A stretch of DNA of 29,154 bases, from IMG/VR virus record IMGVR_UViG_3300045950_000308, positions 1 to 29,154 of that record, one strand, 5' to 3'. This DNA is from a virus. A program made the position numbers and the translations under genes. This document shows positions 20,163 to 27,846 of the stretch, one piece after another; the stretch's first letter is position 1, and the number at the start of each line of letters is the position of its first letter. Below the pieces are notes generated by a model, which saw only the letters and a program-made list of their open reading frames with translations, was not told where the DNA came from and made no database searches.

Positions 20163-21662
20163 TCAGGGACGTCCTCCACGGGCATTTATAGCACGTTCGA
20201 GCAACTCTTCTATATAGGCCGCGACCGCGGAGTCCCAGACTGCCAGCGCGGGCCGGTTGAGCACCCACGCCGCCACGTGCTCCGCGTGCCACTCGATGGC
20301 GTCGCGGGTCGCGTATCGGGTCAATGACGGCAAACCCCGGGGCACCGCCGGCGCGCGGGCCGCCTGGTGCACGAAGTGGGCGACCTCGTGCAGCCAGGTC
20401 ACGAGCAGCCCCGGCTGTGCCGGCGCGTAGCGCTCATCGAACAGCTCGCGCAAGCTCCAGCCGGCGCGCTGTGCGCGCGCACGCTCGACCGCCCGTTCCA
20501 CGGTCTCGGCGAGCGCCCGCGGCTCGAGCCGTTCGAGGCGCGCGCTCGGACGCACCTTGAGGGTCACCGTCCCGAACGCCGGCGTGCTCCAGCCATTGGA
20601 GATCCGCCACTGCGGATCGACGTACGCGAAGTAGGCCTCGAGCGGGGATCGTCCGATAAACCCCGCGACCTCATCCGCGAGCGCTGAGGACTGCTGGCCG
20701 CCCGCCATCTGAACCGGGCGCACGGCCAGCGTGCGCACCGGCTCGCGCTCGAGAAAGCGCGCGAGCATCGAGACTTCCGCGCGGGCGTGGTCCATGCGGC
20801 GTAGTGCCTCGAGCAGCCCGTCCTCGTCGACGCCGGCGACGGTCGAGAAGGTTGGCAGCGGCGGGAGCCGCGGAGGCGGCGCCGGTGGCGCTGGCGGCAG
20901 AGCATCCAGGCGCCGTGCGAGCGATTGCTGTAGATCGGCCGGCAGGCGTCCGGCCTTTGCATTGATCTGCGCGCGCACCGTCTCGGCGACGCTGCGCCCC
21001 GGCGTGTAGTCCCAACCCGGATCGATCCCGGCCGGCACGCGGTGCACCTCGCCGGTGACGCGGTCGACGTGCTCGACGATGCCGTCGTCGGGCGCCTCAT
21101 CCGGGCCGCTCTTGCCGCGGCGGCGCAGATCGCGCTCGGACAGCGCGAACACGCGGCACTGGCAGCCCCACCCGTTCGGGGGCCAGTGCGCCCCCCACCA
21201 CGGGTGGTCATGGCGCAGCACCAGGCCGTCCCAGGAGACGTGCAGCGGGCGGGGATGCGTGACCGCGTCGCTGTGGCGGTACTCCCAGAACGGTCTGGAG
21301 CGCAGCAGATCCGGATCGGTCAACTGCGCGTAGCGCCCGGCCGCGTAGCTCGTGCGCAGATTCGTCTCGTAAATGACGCGCGTGCGCCAGCCGCGGCTGC
21401 CCTTGTACTGCCAGCCGTGCGCCGCGACGATGCGATCGAAATCCTTGCGGAACTGCGCGAGCGTGATGCCGTCCGCGATGACGGCATCGACCGCCTCGCG
21501 CAGATCGTGCAGCAGATCCGCCTTCATCGCGCCCGCCACCATGAAGCTCGTGTCGTGCTGATCGCCCCAGACGTCGGTGAAGCGCTCGGTCGGGACGTTG
21601 AGCTTGGCGCGGAAGAACGCGGTCTGCTCTTCGAACGGCAGCGAGCCGTACTTGACGGGCAT
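20163..21662 (-). CDS. MuF-like head morphogenesis protein with C-terminal HExxH domain
   Basis: This 499-residue protein has two parts. Residues 1-240 match Mu gpF (phage head morphogenesis): LPFEEQTAFFRAKLNVPTER, TLAQFRKDFDRIVAAHGW, VIYETNLRTSYAAGRYAQL (97-115) and the Cys-containing HPWWGAHWPPNGWGCQCRVF (153-172). A proline-rich linker (255-270) follows. Residues 275-499 are an extra domain with WLHEVAHFVHQ (His425, Glu426, His429) and a downstream EWHAEHVAAW (457-466) able to supply a third metal ligand, so it looks like a zinc metallopeptidase. MuF proteins are bound to the portal and can carry C-terminal effector domains. This one may be packaged and ejected, or process head proteins. 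Confidence 0.92.
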   Translation of the reverse strand: MPVKYGSLPFEEQTAFFRAKLNVPTERFTDVWGDQHDTSFMVAGAMKADLLHDLREAVDAVIADGITLAQFRKDFDRIVAAHGWQYKGSRGWRTRVIYETNLRTSYAAGRYAQLTDPDLLRSRPFWEYRHSDAVTHPRPLHVSWDGLVLRHDHPWWGAHWPPNGWGCQCRVFALSERDLRRRGKSGPDEAPDDGIVEHVDRVTGEVHRVPAGIDPGWDYTPGRSVAETVRAQINAKAGRLPADLQQSLARRLDALPPAPPAPPPRLPPLPTFSTVAGVDEDGLLEALRRMDHARAEVSMLARFLEREPVRTLAVRPVQMAGGQQSSALADEVAGFIGRSPLEAYFAYVDPQWRISNGWSTPAFGTVTLKVRPSARLERLEPRALAETVERAVERARAQRAGWSLRELFDERYAPAQPGLLVTWLHEVAHFVHQAARAPAVPRGLPSLTRYATRDAIEWHAEHVAAWVLNRPALAVWDSAVAAYIEELLERAINARGGRP

Positions 21663-21673
21663 TTACGGGGCCG

Positions 21674-23227
21674 TCAACCGAGGTCCTCGAGGCCCTCGTA
21701 GCGGCCGCCGAGATTGGCCGCGGCGAGCGCGATCCGCAGCGTCTCGGCGAACGCCGACTCGTCCATCTGCGGGTAGAGGGCGGCCAGGCCGTCGCGCACC
21801 GCCTCCAGCGACTCGGCCCCGTCGACCAGGCGCTTGATGGGCTCGATGAGCCGGTCGACCGCCGCGCCGGTTTCGGCCTCGAGCCGATCGGCGAGACGCT
21901 CGGCGAGATCCGGATCGCGGACGCCGCCGTTGCGCAGGACGGCGAGCGCGGTGCGCAGCGTTTCCATCGGCGCCGCAGCGGAGGTGGTGCGCTGGAGGAT
22001 CGCCTCGCCCGCCTGCGGCTCCGGGATCCCGAGCCGTTCGCTCGCCCAGCGACTCGGGATCTGCACGCCCACATCGACCAGTGCCGGCAGCGACTCCGAA
22101 TAGAGCTTGATGTCCTCCGGCTGCTCGGTGTCGAACACGAAGCGCGGCGCGCGCTCGGGCGTCATGCCCGGGAGGTTCAGCGCAGCGACCGGGTAGACCA
22201 GGTGCTTGGTGATCGCCGTGCGGATCTGCCGCACGTCCGAGAGCACCAGGTCGCGCATCACTTCCATGTGCACGCTGCCGAGCGCGTAGGCGCCCGATCC
22301 CTGATCGGTCTGGCTGGTCAGCGTCGCGCCGAGGATGACCTTGCTCTGCGTGCGCTCGCACCAGTCGACCATGAACTCGAACGGATCTTTCTGGCCCTTG
22401 GCGGCCTCGAGGAAATCGATCGACATGCCCTCGGGGATGATGCCGGCGGCGTCGTGCCCGATCTGCATCACCGCCTTGAGGAGCGTCGCCTTCTCCTCCT
22501 TCCCCGAGCCGTTCGGATATTTCCCGAGTCTCAGCGGCAGCCCGTAGATCTCGAGGAACTCCGCGAGATCCCGCACTGCGAAATTCTTGAACAGGTACGG
22601 CCAGGCGAGCGTGCGGTGCAGGCCCGAGCGCGCGAGCCAGCCGCTGCGGGCCTTGTGGATGTGCACGAGCCATCCGAAGGGGATCAGCTCGGCGCCGTCG
22701 ACGGAGTGATCGCGCAGGCGAATGTCGTTGGTGTTCTCCGCCACCTGGAACCACCGCTGCGGGCGGCTCTCGATCGACTTCGGCACGAGCTTGCGCTCGA
22801 CGGTGTGCCACTCGATCTCGAGGCACGCGAACGCCTTGCCGATGGCGTCGGCGACGTCGAAGATCACGTCCTCCATCTCGACGCCGGAGAGCAGCGCCTT
22901 CACCTCTTCGGCGTTGCGCGTCTCGACGCTCGATGCGTTGGCAGGCGGCTCGATGTCCCACGGGAAGCCGAGGAGCGCACGCTTGCGTTTGCTCATCTCC
23001 GCGAAGATGTGGCCGTCCTTCTCCTCCATGTCCTCGAACAGATCGCACTGCGCCTGGATGTCGCCGCGCTCGGCCGCCTCCAGGATGCGCGCGAGCTTGC
23101 CGGGCGTGAGGCCGCGGGAGGGGTGTGTCGCGAAGTCGTGCAGGAGCGAGGCGACCTGCGCGGTCTGGCGCTCGCGCAGATCGCCGGAGCTGATCGGATT
23201 CCCATGAACGTCAACGATACTCGGCAT
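21674..23227 (-). CDS. Portal protein, DUF935 (Mu gp29-like)
   Basis: This 517-residue protein is the portal, the twelve-subunit ring through which DNA enters and leaves the head. It matches the DUF935 family over its length: MPSIVDVHGNPISSGDLRER, then LTPGKLARILEAAERGDIQA, DLFEDMEEKDGHIFAEMSKR (about 63-82), FPWDIEPP, FAVRDLAEFLEIYGLPLRLG and VILGATLTSQTDQGSGAYAL, with a helical C-terminus. The ATG at 23227 has an AGGAG Shine-Dalgarno six bases upstream. It lies between the large terminase and the MuF protein, which bind it on either side. Confidence 0.96.
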   Translation of the reverse strand: MPSIVDVHGNPISSGDLRERQTAQVASLLHDFATHPSRGLTPGKLARILEAAERGDIQAQCDLFEDMEEKDGHIFAEMSKRKRALLGFPWDIEPPANASSVETRNAEEVKALLSGVEMEDVIFDVADAIGKAFACLEIEWHTVERKLVPKSIESRPQRWFQVAENTNDIRLRDHSVDGAELIPFGWLVHIHKARSGWLARSGLHRTLAWPYLFKNFAVRDLAEFLEIYGLPLRLGKYPNGSGKEEKATLLKAVMQIGHDAAGIIPEGMSIDFLEAAKGQKDPFEFMVDWCERTQSKVILGATLTSQTDQGSGAYALGSVHMEVMRDLVLSDVRQIRTAITKHLVYPVAALNLPGMTPERAPRFVFDTEQPEDIKLYSESLPALVDVGVQIPSRWASERLGIPEPQAGEAILQRTTSAAAPMETLRTALAVLRNGGVRDPDLAERLADRLEAETGAAVDRLIEPIKRLVDGAESLEAVRDGLAALYPQMDESAFAETLRIALAAANLGGRYEGLEDLG

Positions 23228-23244
23228 AAATCACTCCTGAGTGG

Positions 23245-24798
23245 CTACCACGCGCCTTCGCCCTCGATGGCGATGTCCTCGTAGAGGTCGTCCAGATCGC
23301 CGGCGCCGGCGCGCTCCCACCGTTCGCTCTTCGAGGGCACGGAGGTGTACTCGATGCTGGCGGGCTCCATCTCGCGCACGGCGTAGGTGGCGAGCGCGAG
23401 GGCGACGGCCGAGTCGCCGTGACGATCGCGGCCGTCGGCGCCTTTGACCCGCGCGTCGTCGGGGACCTTGGCGATCCCCTTCTCCCGCCGGATCGCGCGC
23501 AGGTCCGCCATGACGTCGGCGTCGCGTGGGATCGACAAGGTGCGGTCCTCGAACGCCGCCTTGAAGGGCGGCATGTGCTGGCGGTACCACTCGGCCGACA
23601 GCATGACCTGCGCGATGCGCGTCGGCCCGAACTTCTGCATCGCGACCTCGGCCAGGTACTGGCCGTTGCCGCGGGCGTCCATCGCGCCCGCCTGGAAGCG
23701 CGGCAGACGCTCGACGGCGTAGTACAGGACCTGCTTCTGCTGCTCGAAGGGAATGTTGCGCATCTCGAGCAGGAAGGGCGTCGCGAGGTCGAGCATCCGG
23801 GTCTGCTGCAACGGCCAAAAGACGCTCAGATCGCTGGTCCTCGCGAAGTCGGAGCCGAAGAAGTGATCGAGGTGCGGATCGAGCGCTTCGAGGATGCGGC
23901 CGAGACTGTCGTCGCACCAGTCCCGGCATTCGCCCTCGCGGATGTGCTTCGGCAGCTCCGCGAAGCTCGAGGGCTGCGACCAGCGCACGATCGGAATGTC
24001 CCGCCGCATCACCCCTTCGATCAACACGCGCGGCAGGTACGCCCCTTCACCCTGCGCGGGGATGGCGTCGAGTTCTTCCGCCGCATCATCGCCGTAGAGC
24101 GCGTAAGCGTCGGCGACGTACTGGTCCTCCTTCTCTTGCGTCCAGGGCTCGCCGTTGACCTCGCAGATCCGCCGGTACATGCCCTCGGCGACCGCCTCGC
24201 GGAAGGGGATGCGATGCACGGTGCCGAGCCGCCGGCCGGCCCGCAGCTCCTCGATCAGCTCGTTGAAGGGGTTCAGCTCGCCGTCGTGCGTGCTGATGAC
24301 GCGGATCCGCCCGCCGCGCAGGAACGAGGCCATCACGGCTTTCAACACGCCTTTGAGGTTCGGGTGGAACGCCGCTTCATCGAGCACGAACACGCCCTGT
24401 TTGCCGCGGGCACGGCTCGGCGCCGAGGACAGCGCCACGATGCGATGCCCGGAGGCGAAGGTGATCTTGTAGGTCTTGATCGACTTGTCGGGATCGTCGG
24501 CCGCCAGCACCTCGCCGAGCTCCTCCTCCCAATCGCCTTCCTCCACCTCCGAGCACACCTTGTCGAACGCCCGCGCCCACTTCCCGCACGTCTCGATGTA
24601 CTCGATCGAGTCCTCCTTCGCCTGCGGGAAGTAGTAGACGTTCATGCCGCCGGCTTCGCGGCTCGAGGCGGCGAGTATGACGTCGTCGGAGGCCTCCGCC
24701 CACGTGATGCCGGTGCGCCGTCCCTTCTCGCAGGCCTTGAGCGGCGACTTGTCCGCCACCCAGCGCTGCTGATAGCCGAGCAGGAGGCCCTGATTCAC
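23245..24798 (-). CDS. terL: Terminase large subunit (Mu gp28-like)
   Basis: This 517-residue packaging motor has an N-terminal ATPase and a C-terminal RNase H-like nuclease. A Walker A-like loop is CEKGRRTGITWA (residues 23-34), and Walker B is GVFVLDEAAF with Asp140-Glu141. SSAPSRARGKQG (about 124-135) is the adenine/coupling region. Nuclease acidic residues are Asp317 in FGSDFART, Asp374 in GAMDARGNG and Asp462 in RHGDSAVALALA. Mu-type terminases cut headfuls that include flanking host DNA. It starts with GTG, overlapping the DUF3486 stop by four bases, and has all expected motifs, so it looks active. Confidence 0.97.
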   Translation of the reverse strand: MNQGLLLGYQQRWVADKSPLKACEKGRRTGITWAEASDDVILAASSREAGGMNVYYFPQAKEDSIEYIETCGKWARAFDKVCSEVEEGDWEEELGEVLAADDPDKSIKTYKITFASGHRIVALSSAPSRARGKQGVFVLDEAAFHPNLKGVLKAVMASFLRGGRIRVISTHDGELNPFNELIEELRAGRRLGTVHRIPFREAVAEGMYRRICEVNGEPWTQEKEDQYVADAYALYGDDAAEELDAIPAQGEGAYLPRVLIEGVMRRDIPIVRWSQPSSFAELPKHIREGECRDWCDDSLGRILEALDPHLDHFFGSDFARTSDLSVFWPLQQTRMLDLATPFLLEMRNIPFEQQKQVLYYAVERLPRFQAGAMDARGNGQYLAEVAMQKFGPTRIAQVMLSAEWYRQHMPPFKAAFEDRTLSIPRDADVMADLRAIRREKGIAKVPDDARVKGADGRDRHGDSAVALALATYAVREMEPASIEYTSVPSKSERWERAGAGDLDDLYEDIAIEGEGAW

Positions 24799-25325
24799 GC
24801 CACGATCCGCAGCACCTCTTTATAGAGGCGCTCCTGCTGGTCCGCGGTGAGACCGCCCTCGCGGGCCACCTCCTTGACCTTCGCGGCCGCTTTGGCGGCG
24901 ACCTCCTTTTGCAGACGGAGGATCAGATCCGTATCGATCTTCCGGGCGCGCGCCGTATGGTCGAGCGCCTTGGCGAGCAGCATGGTCTCCATCGCCCGCT
25001 TGTCCGGGTTTTCACGCAGCTCCCCGAGCTGCTGGAACGCGACGGTGCGCAGCATCTCGGTCACCAGCCGCCCGACGTCGCTTTCCGGATCCTCGCCGAG
25101 CTTTCCCACCCACACCTTCGCGATCTCCTGCGCCTCGCGGAACACCTTCATCTGCTCCCGCGCGCTGCGGGCATAGCGCGTGACCGCGCTCTCCGAGACC
25201 TGGGCGCCCATTGCGTTGATGAGCGCGACAATCTCGGCGTTGGTCGCGCGGCCCTCCCGGATCGCGCGATCCACCGCCTCGCGGATCTCAGGGTCGAGCT
25301 GCGCGATGCTCGATTTGCGGCCCAT
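24795..25325 (-). CDS. Small terminase subunit, DUF3486 (Mu gp27-like)
   Basis: This 176-residue protein is the DUF3486 family member that precedes gp28 in Mu-like phages and is taken to recognise the packaging site. The N-terminal 60 residues form a helix-turn-helix-like region (MGRKSSIAQLDPEIREAVDR, then NAEIVALINAMGAQVSESAV, then TRYARSAREQMK). Residues 65-150 are helical (VWVGKLGEDPESDVGRLVTE, then MLLAKALDHTARARKIDTDL), and the C-terminus is a lysine-rich helix. The ATG lies one base after the gp26-like stop, and its own stop overlaps the large subunit's GTG. Confidence 0.94.
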   Translation of the reverse strand: MGRKSSIAQLDPEIREAVDRAIREGRATNAEIVALINAMGAQVSESAVTRYARSAREQMKVFREAQEIAKVWVGKLGEDPESDVGRLVTEMLRTVAFQQLGELRENPDKRAMETMLLAKALDHTARARKIDTDLILRLQKEVAAKAAAKVKEVAREGGLTADQQERLYKEVLRIVA

Positions 25326-25326
25326 C

Positions 25327-25629
25327 TCAGCCCCCTGGACGCGGTCGTTTCACGCCGGTGACGCGGCTGCGGCCGGCGGCGACGTCGAGTCCGCGCTGCG
25401 ACAGGGTCGCGATGGCAACGCTGCCCGTGTGCTCGACCGTGAGCAGCCCCTGTTCCGCCAGCCAGTCGAGATCGGCGCAGACACGATCGAGGGACACCGA
25501 ATGCCCGAAGCCCTCGAGTGCGCTCTGGAGGAGGTGCGCGTTCGCGCGGTAGCCGCCCGCCGCCTCGAGGAGCTTCAGCACCACCAGGCGGCGATCGGCG
25601 TCGACGGCGTCCCGGTAACTCATCGTCAT
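25327..25629 (-). CDS. Mu gp26-like winged-helix protein (VpaChn25_0724 family)
   Basis: This 100-residue protein (MTMSYRDAVDADRRLVVLKL) matches the small ArsR-like winged-helix proteins found between DUF2730 and DUF3486 in Mu-like phages. Its core reads VVLKLLEAAGGYRANAHLLQ, then VSLDRVCADLDWLAEQGLLT, then VEHTGSVAIATLSQRGLDVA, which gives helix-turn-helix plus a beta-wing. DNA binding is therefore plausible but unproved in the family. I chose the ATG at 25629 because it overlaps the DUF2730 stop by four bases; a second ATG at 25623 is possible, and the long upstream frame is a shadow. Confidence 0.9.
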   Translation of the reverse strand: MTMSYRDAVDADRRLVVLKLLEAAGGYRANAHLLQSALEGFGHSVSLDRVCADLDWLAEQGLLTVEHTGSVAIATLSQRGLDVAAGRSRVTGVKRPRPGG

Positions 25630-25976
25630 TTCCCCTGATCGAGCAAATGCTGGTGGACGGTATCGAGCAGGTTGTCGGTCGCCTCGAGCTTTTCCGTGAG
25701 CGCGCTCATCTTCTGCTCGGCGGTGCCGAGCCGGGTGTACAGCTCCCGCCACTTCTCATCGCTCGGGATCTGCTGCTCGATGACCAGCACGCGATCTTCC
25801 AGCGTGTCGACACGCTCGGCCACGCGCTTATCCAGTTTGTCGACCTTCTCGTCGACGCGGTTGATGGCAGCGCGGGTCACCCGATCACGGGAGACCACCC
25901 AGCCGTGGATCCCGATGACCCCGAGCAGCACGAACTCCAAGCCGTGCAACCAGAAATTAAGCGCTGCGTAATCCAC
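25626..25976 (-). CDS. DUF2730 membrane-anchored coiled-coil protein (Mu gp25-like)
   Basis: This 116-residue protein has one N-terminal membrane segment (LHGLEFVLLGVIGIHGWVV, about 10-28) followed by a long heptad coiled coil (DEKVDKLDKRVAERVDTLED and onward to about 105). That is the DUF2730 layout seen in Mu gp25. It probably sits in the inner membrane with the coiled coil in the cytoplasm or periplasm; its exact role is unknown. It starts with GTG at 25976, preceded six bases away by a very strong AGGAGG, which fixes the start. It overlaps the zinc-finger gene by 20 bases. Confidence 0.9.
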   Translation of the reverse strand: MDYAALNFWLHGLEFVLLGVIGIHGWVVSRDRVTRAAINRVDEKVDKLDKRVAERVDTLEDRVLVIEQQIPSDEKWRELYTRLGTAEQKMSALTEKLEATDNLLDTVHQHLLDQGK

Positions 25977-26193
25977 CTCTCGCCTCCTCCTGTGCCTGTT
26001 CGCAATCGACGCACCGCACCGCCTCCGGTACCGCCCCGAGCCGCCCGGCCGGGAGCCGCACGCGGCAGCAGACGCACAGCCGCCGCCCGCCGACGACGAG
26101 CGGCCGCTCCCCGGCCCGCCAACTGAACGCGGCGAGAGCCGCCGCGTTCATCCGTTCCTGGTACGCCTGCGCGGCGTCCGCAGTGTCAGCCAT
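25957..26193 (-). CDS. TraR/DksA-type C4 zinc-finger protein
   Basis: This 78-residue protein has an N-terminal helix (MADTADAAQAYQERMNAAAL) and a C4 zinc finger built from Cys40 and Cys43 (LCVCCRVRL) and Cys61 and Cys64 (RCVDCEQAQEE). An extra Cys42 sits in the first knuckle. This matches the short TraR/DksA-like proteins of Mu-like and P2-like phages, whose relatives bind RNA polymerase through the secondary channel and change promoter choice. It might thus help late transcription. Its ATG at 26193 is seven bases after the hydrolase stop. Confidence 0.9.
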   Translation of the reverse strand: MADTADAAQAYQERMNAAALAAFSWRAGERPLVVGGRRLCVCCRVRLPAGRLGAVPEAVRCVDCEQAQEEARGGLRSA

Positions 26194-26199
26194 CGCCGC

Positions 26200-26766
26200 T
26201 CACAGCCGCTCCAGGCGCCTGTGAATGAACACCGCCCACTGGTCGACCTGCGGGTACAGGAAGTCGTCGTTGTGCCGCCAGAACTCCCGCTCGCTGTAGA
26301 CCGGCGCCTCGATGTTCTCGATCCGCTCATCGAGAAAGCCGAAGCGGCCGGCGTCGCCGAAATCGTTGAACGGCAGCCGCTTGCCCCACTTGATCGCCCG
26401 GTCCTGCGGCGAGTGGATGCAGACGACGCGGTGCTGCCCGCGCGGGAGGAAGAAGTCGCGGTTCATCGCCGGGCGGAACAGGAACGCCGCCGTGCAGAGA
26501 TAGCCGAGTTCCCACATGCGCCAGGCGACCAGGCACCCTCTCGAGTGGGCGACGACGACGCAGCCGCCGGCAGGCCAATATCGGCGCGCGATCTGGACGG
26601 CGTCGGCGAACTGGCGGCCGCGGTCGTAGGTCTGGAACCGGCCGAGGCGGGTTTCCCGGTAGTTGCAGTCAACCGCGGTGTGGCCGAGCAGCTCGAGCGT
26701 TTGCAGCAGCGTATCCGTCGTGCCGCTGCCGTCGGTGCCGACGCCGTTGATCCCGAGCACGTGCAT
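26200..26766 (-). CDS. Alpha/beta-hydrolase fold protein in the lysis block
   Basis: This 188-residue protein looks like a small serine hydrolase. It starts with a short strand and a glycine-rich turn (MHVLGINGVGTDGSGTTDTL). It has a nucleophile elbow in VVVAHSRGCLVAW (Ser75 in A-H-S-R-G), a candidate acid Asp122 in HSPQDRAIKWGK and a candidate His165 in FWRHNDDFLYP. The order Ser-Asp-His is right for the fold. The substrate is unknown; an esterase or lipase acting on the envelope would fit its place beside the endolysin, but there is no signal peptide, so release would depend on lysis or a holin. Alternatively it modifies a small cytoplasmic molecule. It ends seven bases before the zinc-finger gene. 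Confidence 0.78.
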   Translation of the reverse strand: MHVLGINGVGTDGSGTTDTLLQTLELLGHTAVDCNYRETRLGRFQTYDRGRQFADAVQIARRYWPAGGCVVVAHSRGCLVAWRMWELGYLCTAAFLFRPAMNRDFFLPRGQHRVVCIHSPQDRAIKWGKRLPFNDFGDAGRFGFLDERIENIEAPVYSEREFWRHNDDFLYPQVDQWAVFIHRRLERL

Positions 26767-26772
26767 CGCTCG

Positions 26773-27159
26773 TCACTCGGGCGGCGATCGGGCGGCGGCG
26801 TCCCTCGCGCAGCCTTCGCACGGGGCGCTGACCGTACACTTCTCGCCCTGGTAGAGGACCGCCGCGTCCACCTGGCCGAGCTGACTCACGATACAGCCGT
26901 GCCCTGACGCGGCGCCGTCGACGGGCGAGGCGATGGTGCCGCCCTCGATCATGGCGTCGCCCTCGAAGATGCGGAGTTGATGCTCCGCGTCGGGCAACCC
27001 CGCCAACTGCGCGCAGCCGAACAGTAACACCAGCATGGCTACTACAAGGACGAAAGAGAGCCACGCATACCACAGGACGTTGAAGAACTCTCGGATGTTC
27101 CGACGCAGATCATCCAACCGGAATCCGAACACGTCGCTCGATTTTCTTAGTAGATTCAT
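26773..27159 (-). CDS. Single-TM or lipobox-containing protein, possible spanin
   Basis: This 128-residue protein directly follows the endolysin. A basic cytoplasmic N-terminus (MNLLRKSSDVFGFRLDDLRR) precedes a hydrophobic segment at about 26-50 that ends LVLLFGCAQLAG; Cys49 lies in a lipobox-like LFGC. The remaining 78 residues would face the periplasm and include VSQLGQVDAAVLYQGEKC and a C-terminal cysteine cluster (Cys108, Cys114, Cys117). A normal start would make it a signal-anchored protein; a start at Met42 would leave too short a signal for a lipoprotein. Position suggests a spanin- or antiholin-like lysis function, but no coiled coil is evident, so this is uncertain. Confidence 0.75.
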   Translation of the reverse strand: MNLLRKSSDVFGFRLDDLRRNIREFFNVLWYAWLSFVLVVAMLVLLFGCAQLAGLPDAEHQLRIFEGDAMIEGGTIASPVDGAASGHGCIVSQLGQVDAAVLYQGEKCTVSAPCEGCARDAAARSPPE

Positions 27160-27173
27160 CAGCGGTCACTCCG

Positions 27174-27743
27174 TCAGTAGTGCGGCAGCACCAGCCGCTC
27201 GTAGTGTCGGATCCAGTCATCGACGCGCCCCTTTCCCCTCAGCGTGTTGTAGTGGCGCTTCCAATAGGAAGCGAGCGCCGGGACGTCATCAGCAGCGGGC
27301 AGTGCTTCGGGCACGATCCAGTAGCGGATCCGGCAGGCGGCCGTCGCGAGATACAGATCGCCGACCATCCGCTCGGGCGGCCAGCCTCGCAGCTCCACCG
27401 CGAACCTATGCGGCATCATCTCGAAATAGAGATCGATCCAGCGCCGTCGCGGTGATCGACGCGCCCAGAGCGGAATGACCCGGTTCACCAGGTCGACATA
27501 CGTCGCGCGCTCCATCTGGTACAGACCGAGCGCGGGTCCGAGCGTGGTGTCGTTCGCTCCGGTGACCTGTTCGAGGTACTCGAGGTTGGATTCGTGCGCG
27601 GCGGTGCCGAGGACGAGCCGCTCGGCGGCGTCAGACCACAGCTCGAGCGCCTCGAGCGTGGGGCGCACCACGTAGTCGCGCAGGTGCGGGAGATGAATCA
27701 CGGCCCGGCGGAGTGCGGATTGGCGGCGCACATGACCGGGCAT
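27174..27743 (-). CDS. Endolysin, lysozyme/transglycosylase-like
   Basis: This 189-residue protein resembles the phage muramidase/transglycosylase-like endolysins. The core is VLGTAAHESNLEYLEQVTG with the likely catalytic Glu51, then GPALGLYQMERATYVDLVNR, matching the family's ALGIFQMEPAT block. ERMVGDLYLATAACRIRYWI and ALASYWKRHYNTLRGKG follow. It would cleave peptidoglycan glycan strands. No signal sequence is visible, so export needs a holin that I do not see elsewhere. The ATG at 27743 has no good ribosome site; a GTG at 27701 (MIHLPHLRDYVVRPTLEAL) matches where similar proteins begin and may be the true start. A shared dyad lies 25-70 bases upstream. Confidence 0.88.
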   Translation of the reverse strand: MPGHVRRQSALRRAVIHLPHLRDYVVRPTLEALELWSDAAERLVLGTAAHESNLEYLEQVTGANDTTLGPALGLYQMERATYVDLVNRVIPLWARRSPRRRWIDLYFEMMPHRFAVELRGWPPERMVGDLYLATAACRIRYWIVPEALPAADDVPALASYWKRHYNTLRGKGRVDDWIRHYERLVLPHY

Positions 27744-27767
27744 CGTGCGCGGCGAGGGGAACAGCGT

Positions 27768-27810
27768 TAAGGGTGCAACGCTGCACCCGGAGAGGCGGAC
27801 AGCGTGGGAC
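27768..27810. promoter_or_regulatory. Dyad GGGTGCA-N4-TGCACCC upstream of the lysis genes
   Basis: The inverted repeat (27771-27788; 7-bp arms, four-base centre) and its flanks match the element at 19028-19067. It sits in the 103-base gap between the secreted-protein stop (27847) and the endolysin start. The two copies precede the two operons whose Mu counterparts begin at Plys and PI, so it may be the binding site of the late activator. No convincing -10 is seen at the same spacing here. Since the hairpin also follows the repressor-linked gene, it could be that operon's terminator. The rest of the gap shows nothing more. Confidence 0.55.
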
Positions 27811-27846
27811 GATCAGCGTATCACGTCGTGTAGATCGCGATATTCA

